A stretch of 64,000 nucleotides of DNA from Acytostelium subglobosum LB1. Its lineage: Eukaryota > Evosea > Eumycetozoa > Acytosteliales > Acytosteliaceae. The translations under genes and the position numbers were made by a program. The stretch lies in NCBI RefSeq assembly GCF_000787575.1, contig NW_012236524.1:558001-622000 (forward strand). Direction: 5' to 3'. The notes beneath the pieces are model-generated. The model made no database searches. It was not told the DNA's origin and saw nothing but the letters and a program-made list of their open reading frames with translations. Shown here piece by piece: positions 20,288 through 30,952 of this stretch. Position 1 is the first letter of the stretch, and every line of letters starts with the position of its first letter.

Positions 20288-22156
20288 ATGGACACGGACA
20301 TGGAGCGTAGGTCTTCGGGATTGAGTGATCGATGATGACTCAATCATTCACACTGACTCACACTCAATATATACATACATCCACATTCAGCAAATGTAAC
20401 ATCGTCAGATGTCCACCACGAGACAGGCCAGTGGTCATCATCGGAGACTGAGGATCCAAGGACAAAGAAGAGGATGCCTTTACAAAAGAGAGCCATACTT
20501 AGGAATGCCCGAGCAGCCACAACTCATATCGACTCTACAGAGGATGATATGGAGGACGATGAATACGAGTCCAGGGGTGAGGAAGAGGAGGAAGACGACG
20601 ATGATGATGATCATGCCCCCGGTGGCAAGATGGTGTCACCAATGATGATGGCCTCCAACCAACATCACAACAACATCAACAGCAACAATAGCAGTCACTT
20701 CCTATCGGATTCCGACGCTGACTACAATCCACTCACGGCAAATATTGATACGGACGATGACGAAGTGCCATTGGTACGTCTATTCCAGAAGTTCTTGAAT
20801 AGAGAGGCGCTCAAAAGTTTGAAACTGCGACACTCCCAGCTCAATTCCAAACTGCAGCGATTGAGAAAGGTTGTCGACAACGTAAAGATCAAGGAGCGTG
20901 GACAGCAGCTCAAGCAGGAGAAGGACAAGATCAAGGAGCTCATCAAGCTGAAGAAGACTGTAAGTGCCACACTCACTCAATCATATGACTGGAATGATCC
21001 CATGCTAACTGGCCCCACCCCAGCAACTCAATGACAAGATGAATGCCCCTCCATTCTTGCGACTCATGGACAAGGTGGCGTTCACATTAGGACTCATCGT
21101 GTTGTTGGTGTCAGAGTTTGTTCTGCTGCGAGTGCCAGAGTTCATGTACCTTTGGTACACGGTACTGATCCTCCCATTGATGGCAATTCGCTTTGTGATG
21201 TATCATCGCGCCAAGTATCATTACTTCATGCTGGACTTTTGCTATCTCTGTCAGTTCTTGCTGCTGTTCTACATGTTTGGACATCAATACGTGCTGGGCA
21301 ACGTCTCGCCTGCCTTTTTCAAACTGGTGTTTGCCCTGTCCAATGGTCCACTGGCATGGGGCTGCATTGTGTGGCGCAACAGCATGGTGTTCCACGACGT
21401 CGACAAGCTGACGTCGGTGTTCATCCATCTCTGTCCGCCAATCGTGACATACTGTCTACGCTGGTATCCAATCGACTACCCACTGGAACTTGCATGTGGC
21501 GGTGCATCATGTGCACTAACATACAGCGAGACCTATCTTGTACCAATCTACCTGTACACCTTCTGGCAAGTGCTCTACTACGTCAAGACCGAAGTGATCG
21601 ACGAGATCAAGTTGGCCGATGATCCAGACATCATGACATCCTCGCGATGGATGTCAATCAAGCAGCCACATCCAATCTACAAGGCACTAGTATCCAAGGG
21701 TATCAATGTATCTCCAGTGCTCGTCCTAATGCGTAAGTATCCCGTTGATTGATTGATTGGATGATCAAACATATTAACCAAACTATGCCACGGACATCAT
21801 GGATGACAGTCAGCCAACTTGTATATACATTGGGAACATTGATTACATTGCCATTGATGATGCAATCATTCGTGGCACATTCATTATTCTTGTTCTTCAT
21901 CTTGGTGACGGTATCTTGGAATGGTGCCAATTACTACTTTGAGGTATTCAGCGAGAATTATAACAAGAGGTTCAAGTCAGATATTGCTGCAGCCCGCAAT
22001 ACTGGTACCGATGGCAACAGCAACAGCAGTGGTGGAAACAGCAATGGAGGCATGGTACCATGCAACAAGCTGAAGATCACATCCATCTTTTCATTCGCCA
22101 AGTTCATCACAGTGTTCCTTGCACTACTTATTTGTTTCCTCAAGCTCATCTTGTAG
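20288..22156 (+). CDS. gpc1: Glycerophosphocholine acyltransferase GPC1 (DUF2838 family)
   Basis: Four exons: 20288-20306, 20391-20959, 21024-21732 and 21810-22156. The cytosolic N-terminus is acidic, followed by a charged coiled coil ('LRHSQLNSKLQRLRKVV'). The membrane domain then contains about eight hydrophobic helices and family blocks 'YHYFMLDFCYLCQFLLLF', 'LSNGPLAWGCIVWRNSMVFH' and 'DKLTSVFIHLCPPIVTY', matching yeast Gpc1. The enzyme adds a fatty acyl group from acyl-CoA to glycerophosphocholine, giving lysophosphatidylcholine, in the ER membrane. The C-terminus has an Asn/Ser/Gly-rich insert before the last hydrophobic helix. The first exon is only 19 nt and supplies the ATG; the first internal Met in exon 2 would be an alternative start. 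Confidence 0.88.
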
Positions 22157-22579
22157 TAATAACATAATCTAATATTAATGTAATTAATTATTTAATTTAA
22201 TTAAAATCCTCCCCTTCTCCATCCAGTCCAACTGGAATAGTACCGGTCCCAATTTAAAGGAGTCTCTGGAGACTTTGTTGACTAACGTTACCCCCAATCC
22301 ACACTTCAAATTTCCTCCTCACCTTTGTGTGAACTTGTTGGGATTGCGATAAGCTTGATTGATTGTGGACCTGTTCATTCATTCATTCATTTATTCAATC
22401 AATCTTATCCCTCACTATTACAATATATATATAACATTCATTCGCATGTACAGATAATTGCGTCTTATAATCAATCAATCAACATTGTATATATTCATTC
22501 AATCAATCAATCAATCATTCAAACACTTTACTCTAATTTATTGATTGATTCAAGCAACAAGAGAGATAGAGAGAGTTAG
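22157..22579. other. Spacer upstream of WDR26
   Basis: AT-rich with CATT and CAAT repeats, containing the likely promoter and perhaps an unseen first exon of the WDR26 gene. No other gene is seen. Confidence 0.5.
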
Positions 22580-22663
22580 AGTGAACAAAACAACAATATT
22601 GTCTTGATCAAGAAAGACAAGACAATAGTAATTAGAAGCAAAACCATTGCCGATCAGCAGCAG

Positions 22664-22671
22664 AATCAAAG

Positions 22672-22708
<37 letters not shown>

Positions 22709-22709
22709 A
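22664..22709 (+). repeat. CAG/CAA polyglutamine-type repeat
   Basis: Run of CAG with occasional CAA codons in frame with the WDR26 gene, encoding a Gln tract if this part is translated. The open frame runs from about 22580, but no ATG precedes the tract in that frame. Confidence 0.9.
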
Positions 22710-22988
22710 CAGACCGCTCAGAGTTGGAGGGATCACGCACGTCTGCGTCGCAGCAGCGAAGAAGAAGAGGTCGAACTGAGCTAGAGGACGGCAACGACGG
22801 ATCATCAATCACCGGCGATAATCAGGACGACCAAGAACAACAACAACAAGAACAAGAAGAAGAGGATATTGACTTTGAAATAGATACCGACGAGCCACAA
22901 CAACAACAACAATCATCATCATCATCAACACTATCGACAACAACAACATCATCAACAGGTGTACAAAGACCTTTAAAGAAACTACGAA

Positions 22989-25060
22989 TGTCATCAAACA
23001 ACAATAACAACAACAGTGCAACCAATGGTGTACACTCACATACCAATGGAGTATCTGGCAACTCTGACATGTCAGACGAGTTGATAACAATGAGTGATGC
23101 AAATGGAGAGAGTACAGCAGTCAACAAAACCGAACTCATTCGACTGCTAATACAATCACTTCATTACCTTGGATACAAGTATGTCCGACAATCATTCAAC
23201 ATCAATCGAGCGATCAACTAACAATCAATCAAACAATCAAACAAATAGAAAGTCTGCAGAGTTCTTGGAGAAGGACAGCGGTGTGTTTCTCCAGTCGCCC
23301 GAGGTGATGCACTTCATCAACAGCACGATGGACGGTGACTGGAAGAAGGTCGAGACATTGCTGCCACATCTAAAGATCAAGAGCCAGAGTGATCTTGATG
23401 TATGTTCAAAGTCCACCACCATTACTCATGACGCTGGGTCAACTAACCTTAATGCATGCCAACAACCATCTATAGAGTGTAAAGTTTTTAATATATAGCC
23501 AGAAGTTCCTGGAGCTGCTGGAGAACAAGAAGGTGAAGGAGGCCCTAGAGTGTCTACGCGGTGAGATCACACCAATCAGCAAGGATGCCCAGAAGCTACA
23601 GACGTTGACCAGTTTGATCATGTGTACAGATACTTTGGACTTGAAGAAACGTTCCTTCTGGCCAGGTGGAGGCGCTCTCTCACGTACCAAGTTACTGAAT
23701 GACATAAGACGTATGGGAACTTGATTCATTCATTCATTCATTCTTTGTCAATCGATCAATCACTAACTCAACTCCAATCACTCTAGAGTATGTTAGTTCA
23801 GAGATCATGGTGCCAGAGAATAGGCTGGAGCAACTGATCATGCAGTCCATTCAATATCAGACAAGCAGGTGTCTATATCACAACACGACTAAATCCAATT
23901 ATAACTTATTCGAGGATCACTACTGTACTCGGTATGTTTGGCAATCACTCAAGGAATGGATGGTGATCATCGACTAACATTCACGTCATTCACTTCCATG
24001 GAACAGGGACCAAATGCCCTTGGAGTGTAAATATACGTTGGCGGGCAAGCACACGGATGAGGTATGGTTCGTCAAGTTCTCCAACAATGGCAAGCGATTG
24101 GCATCATGTTCAAAGGATGCACAGATCATTATATGGGACATGACGACTTTGTATGATGACGAGCCAAAGGAGCCAAAGGTGATGGCAGTTCTCAGTGGAC
24201 ACTCAAAGGATGTGTCCTACTTGGCATGGTCACCGGACGATCACTACTTGATCAGCGCGTCTGGCGACATGTCGCTCAAGTTATGGTCGGTCAACGAGGC
24301 CGTCTGTCTCAAGACGTACAACAAGCACACGGACGCCGTGACGTGCTGTGCCTGGCATCCAGATGGCAAGCGCTTCTTTAGCGGCGGCAACGACAAGAAC
24401 ATATACATGTGGACAATGCCCACGCCTGAGAACAGCCAGGTGGCTGCGGCTCCCGTCCGCGCATGGGCGTGTGCACGTGTCAACGACATGGCCATCCACC
24501 GGGACGGCCGTCAGATGGTGGTGATCTGCCAGGAGAAGAAGATCCGCATCTACGACATTGAGAACGAGCGGCCCGAGGTCAGCATCCCCGAGACCGACGC
24601 GATCATGTCCATGTCGCTGTCCAACGATGGCCAGTTCGTCATTGTCAACACGGCCAACCAGGAGATCCATTTGTGGGACCTGGAGAAGCGTATCATCGTG
24701 CAAAAGTACCGCGGCCAGAAGCAGATGCGCTTCGTCATCCGCTCGTGCTTTGGCGGTGTCGACCAGGGCTTTGTGCTGTCGGGCAGCGAGGATGCCAAGG
24801 TGTACATCTGGCGTCGCCAGAACAGCGTGCTGCTCGAGTGTCTCACGGGCCACACCAAGATGGTGAACAGCGTGTGCTGGAGTCCGACCGATCCATACCT
24901 CTTCTGCTCGGCCAGTGACGACGAGACCATTAAAGTCTGGACGAGGAAGTCTTGTTCAGAGATGGCAGCAGTTGCATCGAATAGCAACAACAACAACAGT
25001 GGCAGCATGTCAACAACAACACCAAGTAGCAGCAGTAGCAGCAGCAGTAGGAAGCAATAG
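22989..25060 (+). CDS. wdr26: WDR26/Gid7 homologue (LisH-CTLH-WD40)
   Basis: Subunit of the GID/CTLH E3 ubiquitin ligase. Exons by my reading: to about 23178, about 23250-23400, about 23505-23710, about 23787-23932 and about 24006-25060. LisH: 'NKTELIRLLIQSLHYLGYK'. CTLH: 'FLELLENKKVKEALECLRGE'. A linker 'RCLYHNTTKSNYNLFEDHYC' follows, as in animal WDR26, then seven WD40 repeats (e.g. 'GKHTDEVWFVKFSNNGKRLA', 'CLTGHTKMVNSVCWSPTDPY') and a Ser/Asn-rich tail. The first in-frame ATG is 22989. The same frame stays open back to 22580 and encodes a Gln/Glu/Ser-rich stretch but has no ATG, so an unseen 5' exon may supply the true start. The propeller region is conspicuously GC-rich. Confidence 0.9.
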
Positions 25061-25166
25061 CCGCCTTACATCCAACCTTTTAGCGCACTACTACGATCAC
25101 CGCCCACCCTACATTATGTAAATGAAATGGTCCTCCCATGGCCATGCCGCATTTTCCCATTTAACC

Positions 25167-25180
25167 ATGAGCATGCTCAT
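25167..25180. promoter_or_regulatory. 14-bp perfect palindrome
   Basis: ATGAGCATGCTCAT, followed directly by TGACGT, in the spacer between WDR26 and the GNAT gene, about 180 bp upstream of the GNAT start. It could be a dimeric transcription-factor site. Function is inferred from symmetry only. Confidence 0.35.
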
Positions 25181-25358
25181 TGACGTGTCCAGCAGGCGAC
25201 CCAAAAGGACGTTGGTTTTGCATCGGACTTCAACGCATTTTTGCACTCACCCACACTTTTTGATCATTTTTGGAACTTTGAAGGTTCCAATGAACAATTA
25301 CTCGCTTTCATTCAATCATTCATATCATACTTCTTTGATTACAAACATATACTTATAC

Positions 25359-25922
25359 ATGATGGATACCATTAATAACACAATCAGACTTAGAGACGCA
25401 GTCGAAGCGGATATACCTCAAATCAGAGAGATATATTGTCATTATGTTCGCACTTCAGTGGCAACATTCGAGGAGGATGAACCATCTTGTGAGGAGATGA
25501 AGCGTAGATGGTCAGATATCACTCGTGAAAAGATGCCGTACTTTGTGGCCGAAGAGTTGACCGAGGCAACAAACACATATACAATCGTCGGCTACAGCTA
25601 CGCAACACTCTATCGCACGAGATCAGCCTACAGATACACATTGGAGGACTCTATCTATTTGCATCCGGCACACTGTGGCAAAGGATTGGGTACAGTGCTT
25701 TTGGATCATCTGATCAAAGAGTCCACACGACTTGGATTCAGACAGATGATCGCTGTCATCGGTGGCAGTGACAACCATGGTTCAATCAAACTACACGAGA
25801 AGATGGGCTTTGGTGCCAAACACATCCTGGATTGCGTTGGACTCAAGTTTGGTCGATGGGTAGATGTCGTCACACTTCAATTAGCATTGGGTGATGGTTC
25901 ATCATCAATACCAAGTAAATAA
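25359..25922 (+). CDS. GNAT acetyltransferase, phosphinothricin N-acetyltransferase type
   Basis: About 187 residues, no intron. The sequence follows the PAT/MddA branch of GNAT enzymes: 'IRLRDAVEADIPQIREIY' at the start, 'SVATFEEDEPSCEEMKRRW', 'YTLEDSIYLHPAHCGKGLGT' containing the acetyl-CoA pyrophosphate-binding loop (H-C-G-K-G-L-G), and 'VIGGSDNHGSIKLHEKMGF'. Such enzymes acetylate the amino group of glutamate analogues or methionine sulfone/sulfoximine; the natural substrate here is unknown. The family is mainly bacterial, so ancient transfer is possible. Two adjacent ATGs (25359, 25362) are equally good starts; the frame runs further upstream only through AT-rich leader. Confidence 0.88.
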   Translation: MMDTINNTIRLRDAVEADIPQIREIYCHYVRTSVATFEEDEPSCEEMKRRWSDITREKMPYFVAEELTEATNTYTIVGYSYATLYRTRSAYRYTLEDSIYLHPAHCGKGLGTVLLDHLIKESTRLGFRQMIAVIGGSDNHGSIKLHEKMGFGAKHILDCVGLKFGRWVDVVTLQLALGDGSSSIPSK

Positions 25923-26211
25923 TAGATTGATTCATTCAATCATATATTGTACAATAAACAGATAGTGATGTGCTGGAACCATTCCACTCACATTTCATTC
26001 ATTCATTCATTTCCATTCAACCCCCTCCTTTGTGCAACTTTTGGAGAACAAGCTCAAAAAGAACACTTTTGCAAAAACACATAACATTGTTCATTTTGTT
26101 GAACATCGATCATTCATTTCAAATTCAAAGTTAAAAGATATAATACAGATACAGATAATACATATATATATACACACTTGTTAGCAACAACATAAGACAA
26201 GAGAGAAAGAA

Positions 26212-28169
26212 ATGAGTCGTACTAAAGTTTGCTACTTCTATGATTGTATGTGTTGTCAACTACACAACATATTCAGACAGTTGACTGTCTCTCATTCATA
26301 TTTGAATGATGATAATGTTCATTACTAACACAGTTCTATATCAATTCTATTCAATTACATTATAATTAGCTGAGGTGGGCAATCACTTCTATGGACAGAA
26401 TCATCCAATGAAGCCACATCGTATGAGAATGACACATAATCTCGTGTTGAACTATGGTCTCTACAAGAAGATGCAGATCTTTGTAAGTGAATGAATAGAA
26501 GGGAGCAATGATTGAGATCATAACACTCACATCAACACTCAACAATTGCAACAAACAGAGACCAAAGAAGGCAACAGATACAGAGCTTACCAACTTTCAC
26601 TCAGATGACTATATCAACTTCCTTAGATTGATCACACCAGACAACATGCACGACTATTCCAATCAGTTAGTCAAGTGTATGTATCATATGATCGGAGTTC
26701 ATTCATTTCCCCACCAAACACACACACATTTATGACCATGATCATTGACTAACTTTTGATCATCTTCGAAAACACGAACACAGATAATGTTAGATATGAT
26801 TGCCCAGTGTTTGATGGACTGTACAACTTTTGTCAGATTTCATCTGGTGGATCAATTGGATCGGCCATCAAGCTTAACAGGAAGGACTCTGATATTGCAA
26901 TCAACTGGGCAGGTGGTCTCCATCACGCCAAGAAGTCAGAAGCATCAGGTTTCTGCTATACCAATGACATTGTTCTGTCAATCCTCGAGTTGTTGAAGTA
27001 AGTCAAGATCAAGATCAAGATCATGCCCTCTTCCCCTCCCACTTGATGATCATACTAATATTCACCATCACCATCAGACATCACAAGAGAGTGTTATACA
27101 TTGATATTGATATCCATCATGGTGATGGTGTGGAGGAAGCATTCTACACAACAGACAGAGTGATGACTGTATCGTTCCACAAGTATGGTGACTACTTCCC
27201 TGGCACTGGTGATGTGAAGGATGTCGGTGCTGGCAAGGGCAAGTACCATGCCCTTAACTTCCCACTCAAGGATGGTATTGATGATCAGAGCTATCAGAGC
27301 ATATTCAAGCCAGTATGTACTACTACCCTGTTGCCATCATGTCCACAGTCACTCACTAACTCACTCATTCATTCATTCATATATCTAGATCATCCAAGGT
27401 GTTATGGACTCATACAGACCAGAGGCAGTTGTGTTGCAATGTGGCGCAGACTCACTCACTGGTGACAGACTTGGATGTTTCAACTTGTCGTTGAAGGGAC
27501 ATGCACAGTGCGTCGAGTTTATGAAGTCGTTTAAGCTGCCACTGCTTGTGCTTGGTGGTGGAGGATACACTATCAAGAACGTTGCAAGATGCTGGACCTA
27601 TGAGACATCGATCCTCGTTGACTCTGAGATCACTGATGAGCTGCCGTACAATGACTATTTGGAATACTTTGGACCTGACTACAGACTGCACATCACGCCC
27701 AACAACATGGAGAACCTCAACTCTAAAGAGTACTTGGAGAAGTTAAAGTAAGTGATCACACTGTTGAGCCTGGCGATGATCAACATCATATTGACACCAT
27801 CATGATACTACTTCCAGGATTCAACTTTTGGAGAACCTTAGACATCTCAATCCTGCACCAAGCATTCAACATACAGAGATTCCACCAGATGCTTACAGCT
27901 TCTCGGATGATGAGGATGATGAGGATCCAGACGTGAGGATATCAGAGGCAGACAGAGACAGACGTATCCAACATCAGGCAGAGTTGTCAGACTCGGATGA
28001 AGAGGACGGAAGGAGGTATGAGATGCTGCATATGGACTCTACGTCAACCATCTCTGCGCGCAGAAGATCACAAGTACCAATCACTGCCTATGACAAGGAG
28101 TCGAGTACACCTTACAAGCCATCCCAGAAGGAGAAGTCAGATGTAGATGAGGAGAGTATGGAGATGTAA
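26212..28169 (+). CDS. Class I histone deacetylase (RPD3/HDAC1 type)
   Basis: Zinc-dependent deacetylase of histone lysines, nuclear. About seven exons: the first is tiny ('[11 protein letters not shown]'), then '[19 protein letters not shown]', '[20 protein letters not shown]', the central catalytic exons and a long last exon from about 27815. Catalytic features are present: the His pair in '[20 protein letters not shown]', the zinc ligands in '[17 protein letters not shown]', and '[20 protein letters not shown]'. The tail after about residue 390 is acidic with '[20 protein letters not shown]', as in HDAC1/2, and ends in a Ser/Lys-rich region. D. discoideum has two class I enzymes (HdaA, HdaB); I cannot tell which one this matches, so no symbol is given. 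Confidence 0.93.
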
Positions 28170-28219
28170 ATGTGAAATGAGTATCAAAGAACAATTAAAA
28201 GAAAGACATCTTATTGATG

Positions 28220-28238
28220 ACACTTTGTGACAAAGTGT
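28220..28238. terminator. Hairpin downstream of the HDAC gene
   Basis: Perfect 8-bp stem ACACTTTG / CAAAGTGT with a 3-nt loop, 50 bp after the HDAC stop codon. It is likely to be in the 3' UTR and may aid 3'-end formation. Function not shown. Confidence 0.35.
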
Positions 28239-28416
28239 GATTGTTTGGGGGCATGCCAATTTTGTCCATATCTGGTCAACTTATTTTGTTCCCTGGGGGT
28301 GATCAATCATCTGATCTTGGATTCCCAAGAACTGAACTCATCTAATGTGACACCGGCTTACCATAAGGAGCCTATGTTATAAAACATACTTATTTATACA
28401 TTTATACAACAGATAA

Positions 28417-29130
28417 ATGACATACTCAAACGACGACAACAACAACAACAATAACAATTGTGATGAGGCTGGTGGTATACCAATTGATGATGGAATGATA
28501 CCACCAGTGCCAAGTCAGGCACCACCACAAATGATCACAATAGAGCAACTTGCAAGGACTGTCGCCGATCTAAAACTGAGCCTGGAAGCCCAGACCAGAG
28601 AGACACAGTTGCTACGATTCCAGTTGAATGCCATTACCGAATCGTCTCGACAGACTTTCAAACACTGTAAAGAGATGGTATGCTACATCAATTACAACAG
28701 CTGTAACTTTAGTGTAAACAAGGTACCCTCTTCCAAGACATATCTCTTCAAACGAGCACTCATCACTGTATACATCAAAGATGCAATGCCAGCCCCAACT
28801 GGACATATGAGCCATCCTTTGACTACATCCCACACAACTACGACTACAACAACATCCACCACTACTTCAGAACTGTCCAAGGACAAGGTCAAGGGTAATG
28901 GTACTGTGGAGATAGGTGTTTGGTGCCAGAAACCATTGCCACTCAAAATCAAGTATAATGGCGAGAGAGTGGAGTGTATGGGTACATTGGAACCCAGATT
29001 CTATCAATTTCCAAAGGCCAAGTCATTCATGGGATATGGAACGATTAAGATTTCACTCCAAAAGAAACAACAAACTACCAACTTTCAGCCATTAATGGAA
29101 TCGCAGCAAACATCATCTGGAAAACAATAA
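28417..29130 (+). CDS. Unrecognised dictyostelid protein with coiled coil
   Basis: Single-exon 237-residue protein that I do not recognise. It starts with an Asn run after 'MTYSNDD', then a Pro-rich acidic segment, then a probable coiled coil ('IEQLARTVADLKLSLEAQTR'). The second half looks like a compact beta-rich domain ('NKVPSSKTYLFKRALITVYI', 'GTVEIGVWCQKPLPLKIKYN') interrupted by a Thr/Ser run. There is no signal peptide or membrane helix. It converges tail to tail with the decayed surface-protein gene, 28 bp away. Confidence 0.75.
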   Translation: MTYSNDDNNNNNNNCDEAGGIPIDDGMIPPVPSQAPPQMITIEQLARTVADLKLSLEAQTRETQLLRFQLNAITESSRQTFKHCKEMVCYINYNSCNFSVNKVPSSKTYLFKRALITVYIKDAMPAPTGHMSHPLTTSHTTTTTTTSTTTSELSKDKVKGNGTVEIGVWCQKPLPLKIKYNGERVECMGTLEPRFYQFPKAKSFMGYGTIKISLQKKQQTTNFQPLMESQQTSSGKQ

Positions 29131-29158
29131 CTCGCTCCGTTCAGTCAATAATAATTAT

Positions 29159-30641
29159 TCATTGTATTGTGTTGTATTGGTTCCTCTTCTTGATCTTCTT
29201 GATGACAAAATATGTGATGATTATAATAATGATTACACCAGCTACTCCTCCAATGACAATGCCAGCGATCACTCCTGCACTAAAGAAGCATTATCGATGA
29301 TTGCCATGTAACGAACATCTTTGGGATATATGGCAATCAAACAGACGTCTGCCAATATGGTTGATGATGTTGATCAATGTCAGATGTCCGGATTGACACT
29401 GAATGGCTCGTCCACCATTCACACTTCCAAACTCGATATTGGAGAGGGAGGGTGATGGACTGGTCCAGGTACAGCTCAGTAGTAGCAACTGTATTGTTGA
29501 TGAATTTGCAGCCTTCCATTGTCAAGTTGCTGCAGGCAATCCACACCATGTCACCATCGCTTGACGAATATTCTGGGAAGATGGAGTTGGAGAAGGTGGT
29601 GTCGGTGATGGACACATTGATGCTACTATTATAGCCACCAGAGATAGAGAGCAACATTGTAAATTTGTCATTGGCATCAAACAGAGTTTGATCAATGCTA
29701 AACAAACCCCCATAAAGAAATATCATGGGCTCTTCGGCCTGACCCGGGCAAGTGTTGCCAATGAACGAGATGTTGACAATTGAGAATGGTATGGTTGGAT
29801 ACTGGTAGGTTTCGATGATACTGCCTTAGATTTTGTTGTCACGGAAAGTAGAGCCAAAGATGGAGACGGGCCAATTGATATGGGACCAGAGGTTGTTGAC
29901 TTCATTACCAATAAACTCGGTTTGGTTTAACGATACTTTGCCTTGAGTGCTGATCATATCTGTTCCATACTCAGAACTACAGTTGATCATCCCTCCACCA
30001 TTGATTGTCAGTGATGGTCCAAGACTACCGGGGTCCGAGCATGGGCTAAAGCCAGGAAAGACAGTTATCAAACTGTCGGCAACGACCACAATTCCAGAAA
30101 AAGTTATGTTGTTCAGCACAATGTTAATGTTGTTCTGCATAGACAAGATGACCTGTGAGCCATTGGTGAAAGTAAGACTATTAAATGTGATGTTGGTTTG
30201 AGGAGCTGATTCCGAGTCGAGAATTATGAAGTAGTTCTCGTAGGAGTGGTTTGGTTGGGATGGAACAAGGTCGATGATGACATCCTTTTGGGAGTATGAG
30301 TTGGGTCCAATCGTGATGTTAAGGTAGATAGTATCAAGGTTGGAATTGCCCTTGAGGGCAGGATATATACCTCCTGCCATCGCAATGTTCAATGCCGTGT
30401 TGTGGATAGGTTGATGTTTGTGTAGTTATTGGAAGCTGTTGATTGCCGATGTTATGTTGGGGCAGGCCATGTTTGGGTCTTGGTAATCAAGTCCACAAAT
30501 TGTTGATGAGTTGGTGGATGTTTGATCGACGTAGATTGTCGTGGTAATGATCACAACTTGGCTATTGACCGAGATGATGAGAAATACAAACAGTTGGAGT
30601 ATTAGCAGTAGAAGTAAATATTGATTTTGTTGTTGATACAT
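29159..30641 (-). pseudogene. Decayed type I surface protein (parallel-beta-helix type)
   Basis: Remnant of a host cell-surface protein. It begins with a good signal peptide ('YLLLLLILQLFVFLIISVNS') followed by 'YVDQTSTNSSTICGLDYQDP', the common start of dictyostelid surface proteins with right-handed beta-helix ectodomains. It continues with 'NITFNSLTFTNGSQVILSMQ' and 'CSSEYGTDMISTQG' style strands and Asn glycosylation sites, and closes with a membrane anchor 'VIAGIVIGGVAGVIIIIIIT' and a short basic tail (about 29280-29159). The reading is broken: in-frame TAA codons lie at about 30426 and 29826, and the frame shifts at about 29440-29490, where 'SNIEFGSVNGGRAIQCQSG' continues in another frame. 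An additional intron could explain one break but not all. A recently lost gene is likely. Confidence 0.7.
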
Positions 30642-30767
30642 TATATTATTATATGTTGTCGTAGTTGATCATCAAGAATGAATGACCTGAGCATGCTTCG
30701 CCTGATAATAACAATTCTAGATTTAACCTGATGAGGTTTCATCGGAAATGTTAGGGGCGAATCCCTC

Positions 30768-30791
30768 CAATGCATTGGTTGGCTCAACCAA
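30768..30791. repeat. Overlapping palindrome and inverted repeat
   Basis: CCAATGCATTGG (12-bp palindrome) runs directly into TTGGTTG-gct-CAACCAA (7-bp stem, 3-nt loop), in the spacer between the decayed surface-protein gene and the FCP1 3' end. It might form alternative hairpins. No function is assigned. Confidence 0.4.
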
Positions 30792-30952
30792 TGAAAATGA
30801 TGGCTTCACTACTTTTGCGTATCGGAGGATTTTCCCAGGCCCCACTTCCTCAACCCAGGCCCCAATCCCGATTGATTGATTGACCCTGGCAATGACCTTG
30901 ATTGGATTGGCCCCTGGTGATGTTTGATCAGATGATAACGTAATAAGAGAGT

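Noticed and set aside
24281-24853. 190-residue minus-strand frame opposite the WD40 exon
   Set aside because: Antisense shadow of the WDR26 propeller; no family pattern.
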